Part shown: positions 44,676 to 54,667 of the stretch, piece after piece
How the letters are laid out: the number at the start of each line of letters is the position of its first letter
Numbering within the stretch: position 1 is the stretch's first letter
Origin: Cutibacterium acnes
GTDB taxonomy: Bacteria > Actinomycetota > Actinomycetes > Propionibacteriales > Propionibacteriaceae
NCBI RefSeq assembly: GCF_003030305.1
Contig: NZ_CP023676.1
Span: 372,001-436,000 of the forward strand
Reading direction: 5' to 3'
Length of the DNA: 64,000 bases
The notes under the pieces: generated by a model
What the model was told of the DNA's origin: nothing
Database searches by the model: none
Seen by the model: the letters and a program-made list of their open reading frames with translations, nothing else
Program-made: the position numbers and the translations under genes

Positions 44676-47156
44676 TCAGGAGCTAGTGTGCGGCAGCCCG
44701 AGGGGGTAGGACGAGGCACGGAGGCTTGGCTTTGTCGGTTTGGGCAGCGCAGGGGACAGTGTGACTCTGATGGACTGGCCGCCTAGGTCTGCGGTGTTGA
44801 TGCGTAACGTCGTGGTCTTGTCACTTCGGCTGACGCTGATGCGGTCGCTGGAGTTCTCAACTGTCCAAACGCCCTCGATGGCGACGGTGAGTGAGGGCCT
44901 CTTCTGGGTGGGTTCGGACATGATGACCTCGACCCGGCTTCCCTGGGCCTGCGTCTGTATTATGGCGGGTGCGTCCGCCGTCATCCCGGCACATGTGGCG
45001 GGCTTCCAGAAGGCATAGGTGGTAACCACAGTGGGGTCTTTTGTGAGCAAGCAGCCGGTTGAGCGTACAGCCTGCACCATACGGTCGTTCGATAGCACGA
45101 TGAACAGATTGTCGACAGGTCGCTGAGCCAGCGCCATCGTTTGGGATCGGCTGGCGGTGGGCAACACGGCCCAGGCCACCGGACGATTGTGGTGGGTGAC
45201 GTGGAGAGAGGCGTAGTTGCGCTCAATGGCTTCGTTGAAGCCCTTGACCGTGCGTGCCGGGTTGACGTCGATCCATGAGCCTTTCCTTTTCTCCAACTGA
45301 GCGGTGAGATCGACGTCAGTGGCGAAGACGTATCCACCGACTCCGCGCAGGTGTGCCCAGTGGGGGTTGTCGAAAGACGTCTTCGATGTGATGGTAATGC
45401 CGTCGACTAGCAGTTCCGGCGGTGTCTTACCGACCTTGCGGTGTTCGACCACTGTGGTGGCCTTGGAAGCGTCGGTGGAGACATCGGTCGTCAGCTCCAA
45501 CAAGGCATCTTTGAGCCCCACCCACAGCCGCCGGGCTTTCAAGGTGGAGTCCTGAGAGGTGATTTGTGAGGCGGCGGCAGACCACTCTCCTGACGCCAGC
45601 CCACCGGACCATTCATTGTCGGGGGTTCTCTCTGCCCACGCGGTACCGACGGCGCGTTTCAACGGAGTGGAGTCCACGGTCGTGCCCGTCGGTGCGGAGT
45701 AGTCGACGGTAGCCCAGAACCCGTCCTCGTACTGGCCCATGTCCTCAGGCAACATAAGATAGCGCATTCCTTGGCTGGTCCTTGACGCCCACTCATTTTC
45801 CGAGTTGCCATACTCGTACCACGAGATGCGGTTCGAGCAGTTAGAGACGGCGATGAGCCAATTTGGTGTTCGGTGCACCAGCCGGTCGATAGAGGCAAAA
45901 TAGGTTGGAGTGGACGATTCTGGTATCGGTCGGACATTGGCGGCGGTGTCGAAGAGATCGATATCCCTCAGCGAGGCAGGTTCACTCAGGTGGTCGAAGG
46001 TGTTGCGGGTCATCCATCCGTGTACGGTTCCCCGCCACAGTTCGGCACGGTGAGCGGGGATGGCATTGGCCATGAGCAACATGGATCGTGCGATGGACAT
46101 GCCGTGCATGGCTGCGGGTTCATCGATGCGCGAGATGGAGCGGCCGCGCACACAGTCGAGGATCTGGCCGCCATACATCACGGGCACGATGCCGCGCTCC
46201 ACTTGTGAGAGGAGATTTGCTTGTGCCGAGTCGGTGATGTCGAAGCGTGTCCCCGCCACCAATGGGAGCAGCATTGCCAAGCCGCTCAGCAATACGTCGC
46301 CGTAGGAGCCGGTGTAAGGGACGTGAGAGTGCTGGATGAAGCCGCCGTCGGCACGAAAGCCGTCGCCTTCGGCGACCGTGCGCCAAGAATCGGGGAGCCC
46401 CTGGACCGCATGGCGGAGCTTGGACTCGTCGCCAGTGGCAATTGAGCGACATATCACAGCCCGGGTGAGGTCCATTCGGTTCGCTCCGGTCGAGATGACC
46501 GGTTGTGTGGGATGGGCGGTCGGTTTCACCGATTCTGGTTGCTGATACCAAGGATCGGGGACGAAGTGGTCGATGCCGGCTGCTGCTGCAGCCATGACGT
46601 CTGTGGGCAGGGCGTCGTGCAGGATACACATGACATCGCCGATGGCACGGGATGCGCCATCCTCCCAGTCCCACCAGTTGCCGTACTCGTCCTGTGAGGG
46701 GTGGTAGCGAAGACGACAGAAGTCCTTCAGAGCGTCGATGCAGGCAGAGAGGACATGAGGTTCGGCATGGTAAGCGGAACCAGGAGTGGCCCAGGCGCAC
46801 GCGATGGAACTAATGGCACGGGCGGTTGTGGTAATGAAGGAGGATTCTTCCTTCTGCAGGTTTGCGGAGAGTAGGACAGTGGTCCTACTGCTGCTAGATG
46901 CGAGGTCGGTGAGGATTGTGGCCACCCTTTTGTCGGTCTTAGCGATGATCGCACGAGCTCGTGGATCAGCGGTTTTGGCCGCGTTGCGTCCAGTGATGAT
47001 GTCGGTCCATTTTTCGCACAGTGCCGACCAAATATCGGGATCTGGTGAGGCGAAGGCATCGGGCATCTCAGGGGAAGCGGCAATCGCGATGGCTGATAGT
47101 GCGGACAAGGATAGGAAGGTCCGTCGCGAAGGGACTTGATACGGGATGTCGAACAT
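44676..47156 (-). CDS. Hyaluronate lyase (polysaccharide lyase family 8)
   Basis: 826 residues, intact. Twin-arginine signal SRRTFLSLSALSAIAIAA, then the PL8 alpha/alpha toroid and beta-sandwich domains. The catalytic triad is aligned by spacing to known PL8 lyases: Asn226 (GANRMDL), His276 and Tyr285 (FIQHSHVPYTGSYG), with Arg339 (VRGRSISR). The enzyme cleaves hyaluronan (and to a lesser extent other glycosaminoglycans) by beta-elimination, giving unsaturated disaccharides. Known in C. acnes as a tissue-degrading factor. Flanked by two broken genes; the product must be used elsewhere or lost. Confidence 0.95.
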   Translation of the reverse strand: MFDIPYQVPSRRTFLSLSALSAIAIAASPEMPDAFASPDPDIWSALCEKWTDIITGRNAAKTADPRARAIIAKTDKRVATILTDLASSSSRTTVLLSANLQKEESSFITTTARAISSIACAWATPGSAYHAEPHVLSACIDALKDFCRLRYHPSQDEYGNWWDWEDGASRAIGDVMCILHDALPTDVMAAAAAGIDHFVPDPWYQQPESVKPTAHPTQPVISTGANRMDLTRAVICRSIATGDESKLRHAVQGLPDSWRTVAEGDGFRADGGFIQHSHVPYTGSYGDVLLSGLAMLLPLVAGTRFDITDSAQANLLSQVERGIVPVMYGGQILDCVRGRSISRIDEPAAMHGMSIARSMLLMANAIPAHRAELWRGTVHGWMTRNTFDHLSEPASLRDIDLFDTAANVRPIPESSTPTYFASIDRLVHRTPNWLIAVSNCSNRISWYEYGNSENEWASRTSQGMRYLMLPEDMGQYEDGFWATVDYSAPTGTTVDSTPLKRAVGTAWAERTPDNEWSGGLASGEWSAAASQITSQDSTLKARRLWVGLKDALLELTTDVSTDASKATTVVEHRKVGKTPPELLVDGITITSKTSFDNPHWAHLRGVGGYVFATDVDLTAQLEKRKGSWIDVNPARTVKGFNEAIERNYASLHVTHHNRPVAWAVLPTASRSQTMALAQRPVDNLFIVLSNDRMVQAVRSTGCLLTKDPTVVTTYAFWKPATCAGMTADAPAIIQTQAQGSRVEVIMSEPTQKRPSLTVAIEGVWTVENSSDRISVSRSDKTTTLRINTADLGGQSIRVTLSPALPKPTKPSLRASSYPLGLPHTSS

Positions 47157-47297
47157 TAATCGCGCTCCTAGAGCAAGTGTGACAACGGTGCCACGCGGAT
47201 GGGTATGGGTTCCTAGCAGATTACGGGAAAGCGGTTACCGATAGTGTCGATTTGACGATACAGGCATTTTGCAACTTTATCTAACAGTGGTTCGAAG

Positions 47298-49088
47298 ATG
47301 ACCGTTGGGGAGCGCTCGCATGATCGAAACGAGTTTAGGAACGCGAGTACTGGTGCAAACTGGCTGATCGACTCCTGGATGCCGCGATCGCGCAGGCGAC
47401 CCTGGGACATGCACGGATTGCTATGCCGGGTGCACCTGGGGGGTTGGGAACCGACGTCGACGGACTGGAGGGATTCGCCCGGGTCGGACCGTTGGCGGGG
47501 GCACGATTCGTGGGGGAGCAGGGGAAAGCCCTTCATGAGCTGGCGTCGTGGTGGGCCAACGGCGTCGATCCCAAATCCAGCGAGCGTTGGTTACGCCCGT
47601 CTGAGCATCGGCAGGCAGTGGTCGAGGCATGTTCACTTGCTTTGTTGCTTCACTTCGCCAAACCTTGGATTTGGGAACACTTGTCCCCCGCAGACGCTGG
47701 AACAGCCGGTCGAATGGTTTCAGGACGTACGAAGTCCTCAGATTCCCGACAACAATTGGATCTGGTTCCAGATTATCGTCGAGACTTTCCTGCGCGGAGT
47801 GGGATGAGGATCTAGTTCGACGGCACCGCGCCCGTCATGAACAGTGGTATCGCCGCGACGGATGGATAAGCGACGGACCGAGACGATGCTTCGATCGCTA
47901 TGTCGGATGGGCGATGGAGACGTTGCCCGCACTGTGGACCCTCCTGGCCCCGGACTGGGACGTGGCCAGGAAATTTGCGGACATCCATGGGCCCCGGCTG
48001 GCACGCTATCTCGAGGGCGCCCCTTACCTCGTCGGGGCCGACGTGGGAGGCAGTCGGGGAGTTGCCCCGCTTATCCAAGGCGTAGTCTCATATATCGGTG
48101 GTGCACGTGCGCGCCCCTATGGGCAGGGGTATTCATGAAGGTTTCGCCCCTATCGCCGGGATTAACCAGGCGAATCTGCTCGGGGACAGTGCGCCATTTC
48201 CTCGATCACGGGGTCACCAGCGCTGACATCCTCACAATGGTATGGTTTCACGAGTTCCGACCGATGGCCCAATCTTATTCCGGAGTGGGATCCCCCTACT
48301 GGGCGGCAAAGGGAATGTTGGGACTGGCGTTACCGCCAGATCACCCGGTGTGGACCGAGCCCGAGGAGCCCATTCCGGTCGAGGCGAGTGATATTTATCG
48401 CATCATCGCTGTTCCCGGATGGATGGTCAGCGAAACTTGTCAGGACGGGATCGTGAGGGTTCTCAACATCGGTACCGATGGGCAGGACGAGGGAGAACTC
48501 GTTGGTGAGGCCCCGCTATACACGTCCCTAGGATTCTCGACCGCCACGGCACCTCCTCAGGCGGGGGAGTGGAAGCTCCGGTCGGTAGCCAATGTAGTAG
48601 GGCTCAGGGACGGACAAGGGCAGGTTTCTGCCCGTTCTGACCAGAGGGTTGAGCGGTGCGAATATATTGGTGAGGTGGTCGTCGGTCAGTCGTCGTGGCT
48701 GGCTCACTGGGTTCACGATGACGTTGATGAAGGGGCCGGTTATGGTGCTCGCGGCATTGTGGAGATCGGACCGAAGATTGTGTGCGCCCATGCTTGTCAC
48801 CGTGGTGTCGAGGTGCGTTGCGTATGGGTGGAGGGAGCATTGTGTTCGGGGGTGGTCTTGATGGCGGGATGGCCGACTGATCCTTGCGATGGACCGGAGT
48901 CCTACCTTGAGCCGGTCACGTCCTGGAGCCATCGTGAGCGTTTGGCGGGTCATCGGGTTACTGGTCTGTCGAAGCTAACGACCGTTGAGACCTTGAAGAC
49001 TTCGCTTGCGGGGGGAGGAGCCTTATATCGCATTGGTCGGGTTAGACCAATGCGAGCCTCGCCCACAGGTGAATGTAAACGGCGGTGA
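47298..49088 (+). pseudogene. Decayed DUF2264 gene
   Basis: A DUF2264-like protein is readable only by changing frame several times. Frame of 47298 to about 47352; then KLADRLLDAAIAQATLGHAR and DGLEGFARVGPLAGARFVGE, ASWWANGVDPKSSERWLRP to about 47690; then PQIPDNNWIWFQIIVETF to 47807; then WDEDLVRRHRARHEQWYRRD and GWAMETLPALW to about 48060; then SLIYRW, VSPLSPGLTRRICSGTVRHF onward to 49088. Four frameshifts or more. DUF2264 proteins sit with lyases and act on unsaturated uronates in some bacteria (inference), so the loss would cut hyaluronan use after the lyase. Confidence 0.82.
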
Positions 49089-49603
49089 CGTAGTGGTGTC
49101 TTTCCCCGGGCAACCTACAGTCGTGCTGAAATCCGAGTACTTTCACCGTTGAGAATCGCGATGCGTAGTTGGTTGGTTAGATGGTCTTAAGGCTGGATAC
49201 AGAGTATAGTCCACGCCGTGCAGCTGGCCAGAGAAACGGAGCTGACCATGACGAGTTTCGTGCGACACGTAAACGTGGGATTTGGAGTTGTACCTGACGA
49301 TCTTGGATCGTGCTCACCGCGGCGGCATTTCCGGATGCGGCGATGCTCCATGCGCTCCGTTTCACTGTCTGGCGTGTCGTGCAAGGTAACGCGGTGACGA
49401 TGGCCGTTGGTCCCGGCCAAGGCTGGAGCTCTAGTCGAAATCGGTGTCATTGAATAGCCCGGCGCGATTACTATTGCCTACGCCATGGCCGGCCTAAGTA
49501 TCTGAGGATCATTCCCCCTTTGGAACTCTCATGGCTCGCGCAGACGAATTCGCGAATGCGAACCTACCCCATAGTCCACAGAGCTGCGGCTCTCACTCGG
49601 ATG
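49089..49603. other. 515-bp gene-poor region
   Basis: No recognised gene. Short open frames on both strands (for example 49187-49450 minus) have no RBS and no family resemblance. Probably worn-down DNA following the decayed DUF2264 gene. Confidence 0.45.
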
Positions 49604-50560
49604 TCACAATTTCGCTCCCCGCATCCTTGCCGCCTCATACAGCGCAATGGACGCTGCGACTGAAGCATTGAGGGATTCAACGTCGCTGCTGATGGGGATC
49701 GACGCCAGCACGTCGCACGACTGACGGGTAAGTCGGGCCAGACCGTCTCCCTCTGAACCGACAACAATCACCAGGGGGCCGTCGAATCCAGGAGCTGAAG
49801 CGAAGTCCGAGTCGGCCTCGCCAGCTAGCCCGACGATCATCCAGCCAGCCGCAGCGAACTTGCCGAGAGCCTGGTTGAGGTTCGTTGCCATCGCCACCGG
49901 GATGCGCGCCGCGGCCCCGGCTGAAGTCTTCCACGCCGCAGCCGTCATCGATGCTGACCGCCTCGACGGGATGAGCACACCCTGGGCGCCAAAGGCCGCA
50001 GCAGAGCGGATAATCGCTCCCAGATTACGCGGATCGGTGACCTTATCGAGGGCCACCACGAGCCCACCGCGGTAGGTCTGGGTACCGGCTGCGATGAGGT
50101 CACCGACGGTGGCGTACTCGTATTCAGGCAGGCGCAAGGCCACTCCCTGATGGTTAGACCCACCTGTCATGCGGTCGAGTTCGCCGCGAGTGGCCTGCAT
50201 CAACGCGATGCCATGATCAGCGCAGAAGGTGAGAATCGCCCTCAGCCGAGAGTCATGCTCAGCTCCCTCGGCAACGTAAGCAGTGCGTACTGGAAGACCA
50301 GCATGTAGGGCCTCGAGCACAGGATTACGACCGATAACCCACTCCGGGCCCGCCCCCGTCGACTGTCTATTCGCCGGTTTGCGGGCTGCAGCGCGGGCTA
50401 ATTTCTCCTGCTTGGCCTTGTACGCCTTGTGGTAAACGCGGTCTTCTGCCTTGGGAGTGGGGCCTCGGCCTTTGAGTGCTTTGCGGCCTCGCCCACCGGA
50501 GCCGACAGCGGAACTCTTGCTCTTGTGCCCCTCGCCGCGGCGCTGGGAATTTCCTGCCAT
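49604..50560 (-). CDS. rlmB: 23S rRNA (guanosine-2'-O)-methyltransferase RlmB (TrmH/SpoU family)
   Basis: 318 residues. A basic N-terminal tail (about 80 residues, rich in Lys, Arg and Gly) precedes a substrate-binding domain and the SPOUT knot with the three motifs DPRNLGAIIRSAAAFGAQGVL, LVIVVGSEGDGLARL and IPISSDVESLNASVAASIALY. Methylates G2251 of 23S rRNA. 13 bp after the cysS stop, so co-transcribed with it, a common actinobacterial arrangement. Confidence 0.93.
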   Translation of the reverse strand: MAGNSQRRGEGHKSKSSAVGSGGRGRKALKGRGPTPKAEDRVYHKAYKAKQEKLARAAARKPANRQSTGAGPEWVIGRNPVLEALHAGLPVRTAYVAEGAEHDSRLRAILTFCADHGIALMQATRGELDRMTGGSNHQGVALRLPEYEYATVGDLIAAGTQTYRGGLVVALDKVTDPRNLGAIIRSAAAFGAQGVLIPSRRSASMTAAAWKTSAGAAARIPVAMATNLNQALGKFAAAGWMIVGLAGEADSDFASAPGFDGPLVIVVGSEGDGLARLTRQSCDVLASIPISSDVESLNASVAASIALYEAARMRGAKL

Positions 50561-50573
50561 GTCAGTCTCCTTG

Positions 50574-52004
50574 TCAGCTCAGCGACCAATGGGCGCCGGT
50601 GGGGGTGTCTTCGATCGTCAATCCAAGGTTTGTCAGGGTGTCGCGGATGGCGTCAGCCGTGGTCCAGTCTTTGCGGGCGCGAGCCTCGGCACGCTGGTCC
50701 AGCATGGCCTGCACCAAGCCGTCAACGACCGGTTCTAGACGGGCGTCGCCTGTTGCGGTGTCGGCCCACTCGGGGGCCTGAGGATCGAGTCCGAATACCG
50801 CGAGCATGGCTTTAACCTGGGACAGGTGATGACGGGTGGCCTCAGCATCGCCGATCGACACGGACTTATTACCTTCGGTGATTTGGCTGAACAGGGCCGC
50901 CACCGCCTGGGGAGTACCAAGGTCATCGTCCATCGCAATGACGAACGCCTCCGACAATTCATGCGAAGCCGTCACCTGCTCGCCAACGAGGTTGCTGGCG
51001 CGGTCCAGGAAGGAATCGATGCGCTCGATGGCTTTGGTGGCCTCATCCAGGGAGCCCTTGGTGCCCTCGTCGGAGGGGCTGAACTCGATCATGGAGCGAT
51101 AATGCGGGGCCAGCAGGAAGTACCTGACGGCTCGCGGGCTGTAGGTCTTGGTGACCTCAGACACTTGGGCGGTATTACCCAGGGACTTGCTCATCTTCTC
51201 CCCAGACATCGTCACCCAAGCGTTGTGCATCCAATAGTGGGCGAAAGGACGCCCAGCTGCTGCTGACTGAGCCAACTCGTTTTCATGGTGAGGGAACCGC
51301 AAGTCGATACCGCCACCGTGAATATCGAAGGCCTCGCCCAAATACTTCCCGGACATCGCCGAGCACTCCAGGTGCCACCCAGGTCGACCGCGTCCCCACG
51401 GAGACACCCACGACGCTGTTTCGGGCTCGTCCTCTTTATGGCCCTTCCACAGTGCAAAGTCACGTGGGTCGCGTTTACCACGCGGGTCTGAATCCTCGGC
51501 CGGGCTCATTTCGTCGACACGCATCCCGGACAATTCCCCGTAGCGCGGCCAGGATCGAACATCGAAGTAGACGTCACCGGAGCCATCGGGGGCAGGATAA
51601 GCGTGACCTTTTTCGATGAGGGTCTTCACCAACTCGATCATCTCCGGGATGTGACCGGTGGCTCGAGGCTCATAGGTCGGCGGACGGCATCCCAATGCTT
51701 TATACGCCGCATGAAGCTCATTTTCGTAGTGGTACGCATGGGCCCACCACGGGGTGCCGGCAGCAGCGGACTTAGCGAGGATCTTGTCGTCGATATCGGT
51801 GACGTTGGCGACAACGGTCACCCGGTAGCCAGAACACTCCAACCAGCGCCGCAGGACGTCGAAGACGACCTCCTTGCGGATATGGCCCAGATGTGGACTG
51901 GACTGCACCGTCATTCCACAGTGGTAAATCGACACCTGGCCCTCACGAAGGGGCTTAAAGGTCTCGATGCCATGGGTAGCGGTGTTGTAGAGCTTAAACG
52001 TCAC
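50574..52004 (-). CDS. cysS: Cysteinyl-tRNA synthetase
   Basis: 476 residues from the GTG at 52004; the longer ORF from 52073 adds 23 residues with no RBS, whereas TAACCT ends 7 bases before the GTG. Class I motifs: [15 protein letters not shown] (HIGH equivalent) and [11 protein letters not shown] (KMSKS), with zinc ligands and the [14 protein letters not shown] segment. Charges tRNA-Cys; first of a two-gene unit with rlmB. Divergent from a small ORF at 52053. Confidence 0.95.
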   Translation of the reverse strand: MTFKLYNTATHGIETFKPLREGQVSIYHCGMTVQSSPHLGHIRKEVVFDVLRRWLECSGYRVTVVANVTDIDDKILAKSAAAGTPWWAHAYHYENELHAAYKALGCRPPTYEPRATGHIPEMIELVKTLIEKGHAYPAPDGSGDVYFDVRSWPRYGELSGMRVDEMSPAEDSDPRGKRDPRDFALWKGHKEDEPETASWVSPWGRGRPGWHLECSAMSGKYLGEAFDIHGGGIDLRFPHHENELAQSAAAGRPFAHYWMHNAWVTMSGEKMSKSLGNTAQVSEVTKTYSPRAVRYFLLAPHYRSMIEFSPSDEGTKGSLDEATKAIERIDSFLDRASNLVGEQVTASHELSEAFVIAMDDDLGTPQAVAALFSQITEGNKSVSIGDAEATRHHLSQVKAMLAVFGLDPQAPEWADTATGDARLEPVVDGLVQAMLDQRAEARARKDWTTADAIRDTLTNLGLTIEDTPTGAHWSLS

Positions 52005-52052
52005 ATGACTTAGGTTACCGGTGTACCCTGACACATCACTTACCATGAGGGT

Positions 52053-52271
52053 ATGGCCGAGATTCGCAAGCACAAGCCGTCGTCCAGCCCCATAGCCCGG
52101 GCCTTGGAGGCCGCAATGGGTGAATCCATCAAGCCGGTTGTCCCCGGATCGCGCCCCGACAAGGGCGTTGAGGAGCCGGAGACGAAGCTCGAGTCCTCCC
52201 CATCGGTCGCCGCAAGTCCCGCCCAGTGGGGGTCCTTCACTGTGGCGATGCCGCCGAAGTCCTCAGATTGA
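52053..52271 (+). CDS. Small hypothetical protein, Ser/Pro-rich
   Basis: 72 residues. Basic N-terminus ([20 protein letters not shown]) then low-complexity Pro/Glu/Ser sequence; no membrane helix. No RBS, but TACCAT ends 6 bases before the ATG, suggesting a leaderless transcript divergent from cysS. High third-position GC as expected of real coding DNA here. Ends 10 bp from the converging DUF4032 gene. Function unknown. Confidence 0.65.
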   Translation: MAEIRKHKPSSSPIARALEAAMGESIKPVVPGSRPDKGVEEPETKLESSPSVAASPAQWGSFTVAMPPKSSD

Positions 52272-52281
52272 TCAGGCTGTC

Positions 52282-53679
52282 CTAGCGTTTCATTCGGGCT
52301 CGTAAGGCGTCGATGTCGAGACGTGACGCAGACTCCACGTCGATAGCTTCGGCATGGGCCTCCCACGGGTCGTAGGGAGCGTCCTCCTCTTCGTCCTCAA
52401 CGTATCCGAGCGACGGGTCGTAGACGTTGACCAGTTCATGTCTGCTGTGCGCCGGTGAACCGTCCACCGGTACTACGGATTCTGTGCTTATGGCCTCGTC
52501 GGGCAACTTGGCGAGAATGTCACGGACGTAGCCCTGGGCTGCTTCAACGTGGGGGACTTCCCGTTGCTGACGCTGAGACTCGTACCACCGATAGTCGAGG
52601 ACCTCGTGGTAAAACTGCGCGAGCTCGCGTTTCCGGGACAGTTCCGGCGGAATTTGCTGGACGACTGGCTCGAAACACTCGGTGAGCCAGCGGTGAGCCG
52701 CGACTGCCTCGTCAACCCCCTGAAGCCCATTGCGCGCCCGGAAAGTGTCGAGATCGTTGAGCAGACGCCGTGCCTGGAATTCTTCGGTGTCTAAGCCAGT
52801 TAGGCGCAGCAAGCGACGCTGGTGGTGCCCGGCGTCAACGACCTTGGGCTGGATGCGTAGTCGCTGGCCGTCCGGCGAGGTTTGGATGTCCAATTCGGCG
52901 ACGTCGAAGCCAAGAGCATTGAGGCGACGTACCCGCGACTCGACCTGGGAGTAATCGCCTCCGTCGAATTCCTCGGCCGCAGTGAGTTCATTCCACAGGT
53001 CGTGATAGCGGTCCTCGATAGTCGTGACCAAGCCCAGGGGGTCCAGGGCATCGTCGAGCATGTCGCCCTCTTCAAGGTCGAGGAACTCGCCATAGAGATT
53101 CGTCCGGGCGATTTGTAGGTCGTGTTCCCGCTGGCCGGTGGTCAGGTGATCGTGCAGCTCACCGGTCTCGGCATCGACTAGATAGGCCGCGAAGGCCTCG
53201 GCATCTCGTCGGAACAGTACGTTCGACAGCGAGATGTCACCCCATAAGAAGCCCACCAGATGAAGTCGCACAAGAAGAACGACGAGGGCGTCAAGGAGCC
53301 GCATGACGGTTCCTTGACGCACACCAGAATGGAAAAGGGACCTGTAGGGCAAAGAGAACCGTAGGTGGCGGGTGAGGATGATCGGCTCCAGCGGTTCACC
53401 GTTGGACGCAACGCGGTCAGTAATGACGCCGATGGGCTCGACCGACGGGGTATCGAGCCTCATGAGGTCGTGCAGCAAGCGGTATTCGTGAATTGCGAGG
53501 TGCTCGACGACCTCCTTGGCGGCGTAGACATCGTCGTCGACAGTGATGAACCGCACCACGTGACGAGAGATGCCCCGAGGCAGCGCGACGAGCCGCTCCT
53601 GCGGCCACTGTGCCAACGGTGTGCTCCACGGCAACGGAAGCAGGCGGGAGTCGGGCTTCGCGCTGAGGAATCGGGTCAC
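52282..53679 (-). CDS. DUF4032 protein with kinase-like domain
   Basis: 465 residues from the GTG at 53679, where CAAACT ends 7 bases upstream (leaderless); the ORF can also start at 53700. N-terminal part resembles Kdo/WaaP-type protein-kinase-like folds (ISRHVVRFITVDDDVYAAKE, then LHLVGFLWGDISLSNVLFRR with a catalytic-loop-like GDxxxxN), and the C-terminal DUF4032 region begins near LDTEEFQARRLL. Widespread in actinobacteria, of unknown function; activity as a kinase is an inference from motifs. A 20-codon ORF and a hairpin lie just upstream. Confidence 0.8.
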   Translation of the reverse strand: MTRFLSAKPDSRLLPLPWSTPLAQWPQERLVALPRGISRHVVRFITVDDDVYAAKEVVEHLAIHEYRLLHDLMRLDTPSVEPIGVITDRVASNGEPLEPIILTRHLRFSLPYRSLFHSGVRQGTVMRLLDALVVLLVRLHLVGFLWGDISLSNVLFRRDAEAFAAYLVDAETGELHDHLTTGQREHDLQIARTNLYGEFLDLEEGDMLDDALDPLGLVTTIEDRYHDLWNELTAAEEFDGGDYSQVESRVRRLNALGFDVAELDIQTSPDGQRLRIQPKVVDAGHHQRRLLRLTGLDTEEFQARRLLNDLDTFRARNGLQGVDEAVAAHRWLTECFEPVVQQIPPELSRKRELAQFYHEVLDYRWYESQRQQREVPHVEAAQGYVRDILAKLPDEAISTESVVPVDGSPAHSRHELVNVYDPSLGYVEDEEEDAPYDPWEAHAEAIDVESASRLDIDALRARMKR

Positions 53680-53708
53680 GAGGAACAGTTTGCCACCCAC
53701 ACTCGGGT

Positions 53709-53726
53709 TAGGTGGTGTGCCACCTA
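53709..53726 (-). promoter_or_regulatory. Small hairpin before DUF4032
   Basis: TAGGTGG and CCACCTA (53709-53715, 53720-53726) with a 4-base loop, between the 20-codon ORF and the DUF4032 start; could sequester a start site or be a short attenuator. Confidence 0.4.
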
Positions 53727-53740
53727 GTCAGAGGGGGAAT

Positions 53741-53803
53741 TCAGACAGTCGCGGCGCCACCTTCGAGGACCGTCAGTCCCTGCATGGTGGTGGACATCGT
53801 CAT
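53741..53803 (-). CDS. Putative 20-residue peptide with Shine-Dalgarno
   Basis: ATG at 53803, stop at 53741-53743. The start is preceded by ACAGGAGGGACC, a near-perfect Shine-Dalgarno although only 4 bases from the ATG. The product is Met/Thr-rich at its start (MTMSTTMQG) and ends GGAATV. It lies 62 bp upstream of the DUF4032 start on the same strand and is divergent from the Asp23 locus. Either a leader peptide or an independent small peptide; too short to recognise. Confidence 0.45.
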   Translation of the reverse strand: MTMSTTMQGLTVLEGGAATV

Positions 53804-53951
53804 GGTCCCTCCTGTCATCGGGTGTTTCTGGAGGTAGCTAAGCCAGGGCGTCGGAAATTTTCGACCAATTTTCGGATCCGCCGTGACGAATGTTCCCCCT
53901 AGACATCTACACATATGAAAGTCCCCACACATCGAATGGAGATGAGCCGAT

Positions 53952-54470
53952 ATGACTGACAACAAGACCGCTTCCGCTAAATCCGATGCCACGAAAACCG
54001 AGAACCTGCCAGAGACAACGACCAAAGAGACCCTGCCTCCCTCGCCGCTGCACACCGATCACGGCTCCACCCTCATCGCTGAGCAGGTAGTCCAGAAGAT
54101 TGCCGGTATTGCCTGCCGTGAAGTCCCCGGTGTGCACGCCATGGGATCCACTGGTCGCCGGATGCTCAGCTCTATCACCGATCGCATCCCCGGATCGACT
54201 ACCAACGTGTCGAACGGCGTCCAGGTTGAAAAGGGCGAGCGTCAGTGCGCTATCGATCTGTCCGTGGTTATTGAGTACGGCTACTCAGTTGTTGAGGTCG
54301 CCAATAAGCTCCGCGAAACCATTATTGACGCCGTTGAGTACGGCACCGGCCTTGAGGTCGTTGAAGTGAATGTCCAGGTCACCGATGTCTACATTCAGGG
54401 TGAGGACGATCACGACGACGACCAGTCTGATCAGGTTGCCGGCCAGCGCAAGAACACCGAACTTTCCTGA
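53952..54470 (+). CDS. Asp23/Gls24 family envelope stress protein
   Basis: 172 residues. After a charged low-complexity N-terminus (TETTTKETLPPS) comes the Asp23 domain: LIAEQVVQKIAGIACREVPG, then IDLSVVIEYGYSVVEVANKL and a C-terminal acidic, His/Asp-rich tail (about 155-165). Asp23 family members associate with the membrane through an AmaP/DUF6286 anchor and respond to alkaline or cell-envelope stress. First gene of an apparent five-gene run. Confidence 0.92.
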   Translation: MTDNKTASAKSDATKTENLPETTTKETLPPSPLHTDHGSTLIAEQVVQKIAGIACREVPGVHAMGSTGRRMLSSITDRIPGSTTNVSNGVQVEKGERQCAIDLSVVIEYGYSVVEVANKLRETIIDAVEYGTGLEVVEVNVQVTDVYIQGEDDHDDDQSDQVAGQRKNTELS

Positions 54471-54481
54471 AAGGCGACACT

Positions 54482-54667
54482 ATGAATGCATCGCGCATCG
54501 GAGCACTCGTTGGACTGCTGTTGGGTGTGATTGCAGTCTGTGTTGGTGTGTGGCAGGCGATTGTCGTGCTGGTGCTGGGGCTGCTCGGTCTCATCATTGG
54601 CCGGATCATTGACGGTCAGCTCGACGTGCACGACATTTTCGGCAAACCAAGTCAACGGAACCGTTGA
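54482..54667 (+). CDS. DUF2273 small membrane protein
   Basis: 61 residues with two adjacent hydrophobic helices (IGALVGLLLGVIAVCVGVW and IVVLVLGLLGLIIGRIIDG), the GxxxG-rich DUF2273 layout often encoded with Asp23 genes. Spaced 11 bp from the Asp23 stop; GAAAGG RBS. Probably helps bring Asp23 to the membrane. Overlaps the next start by one base. Confidence 0.9.
   Translation: MNASRIGALVGLLLGVIAVCVGVWQAIVVLVLGLLGLIIGRIIDGQLDVHDIFGKPSQRNR

Noticed and set aside
49187-49450. 87-codon minus-strand ORF
   Set aside because: No RBS or family resemblance; region looks like decayed DNA.
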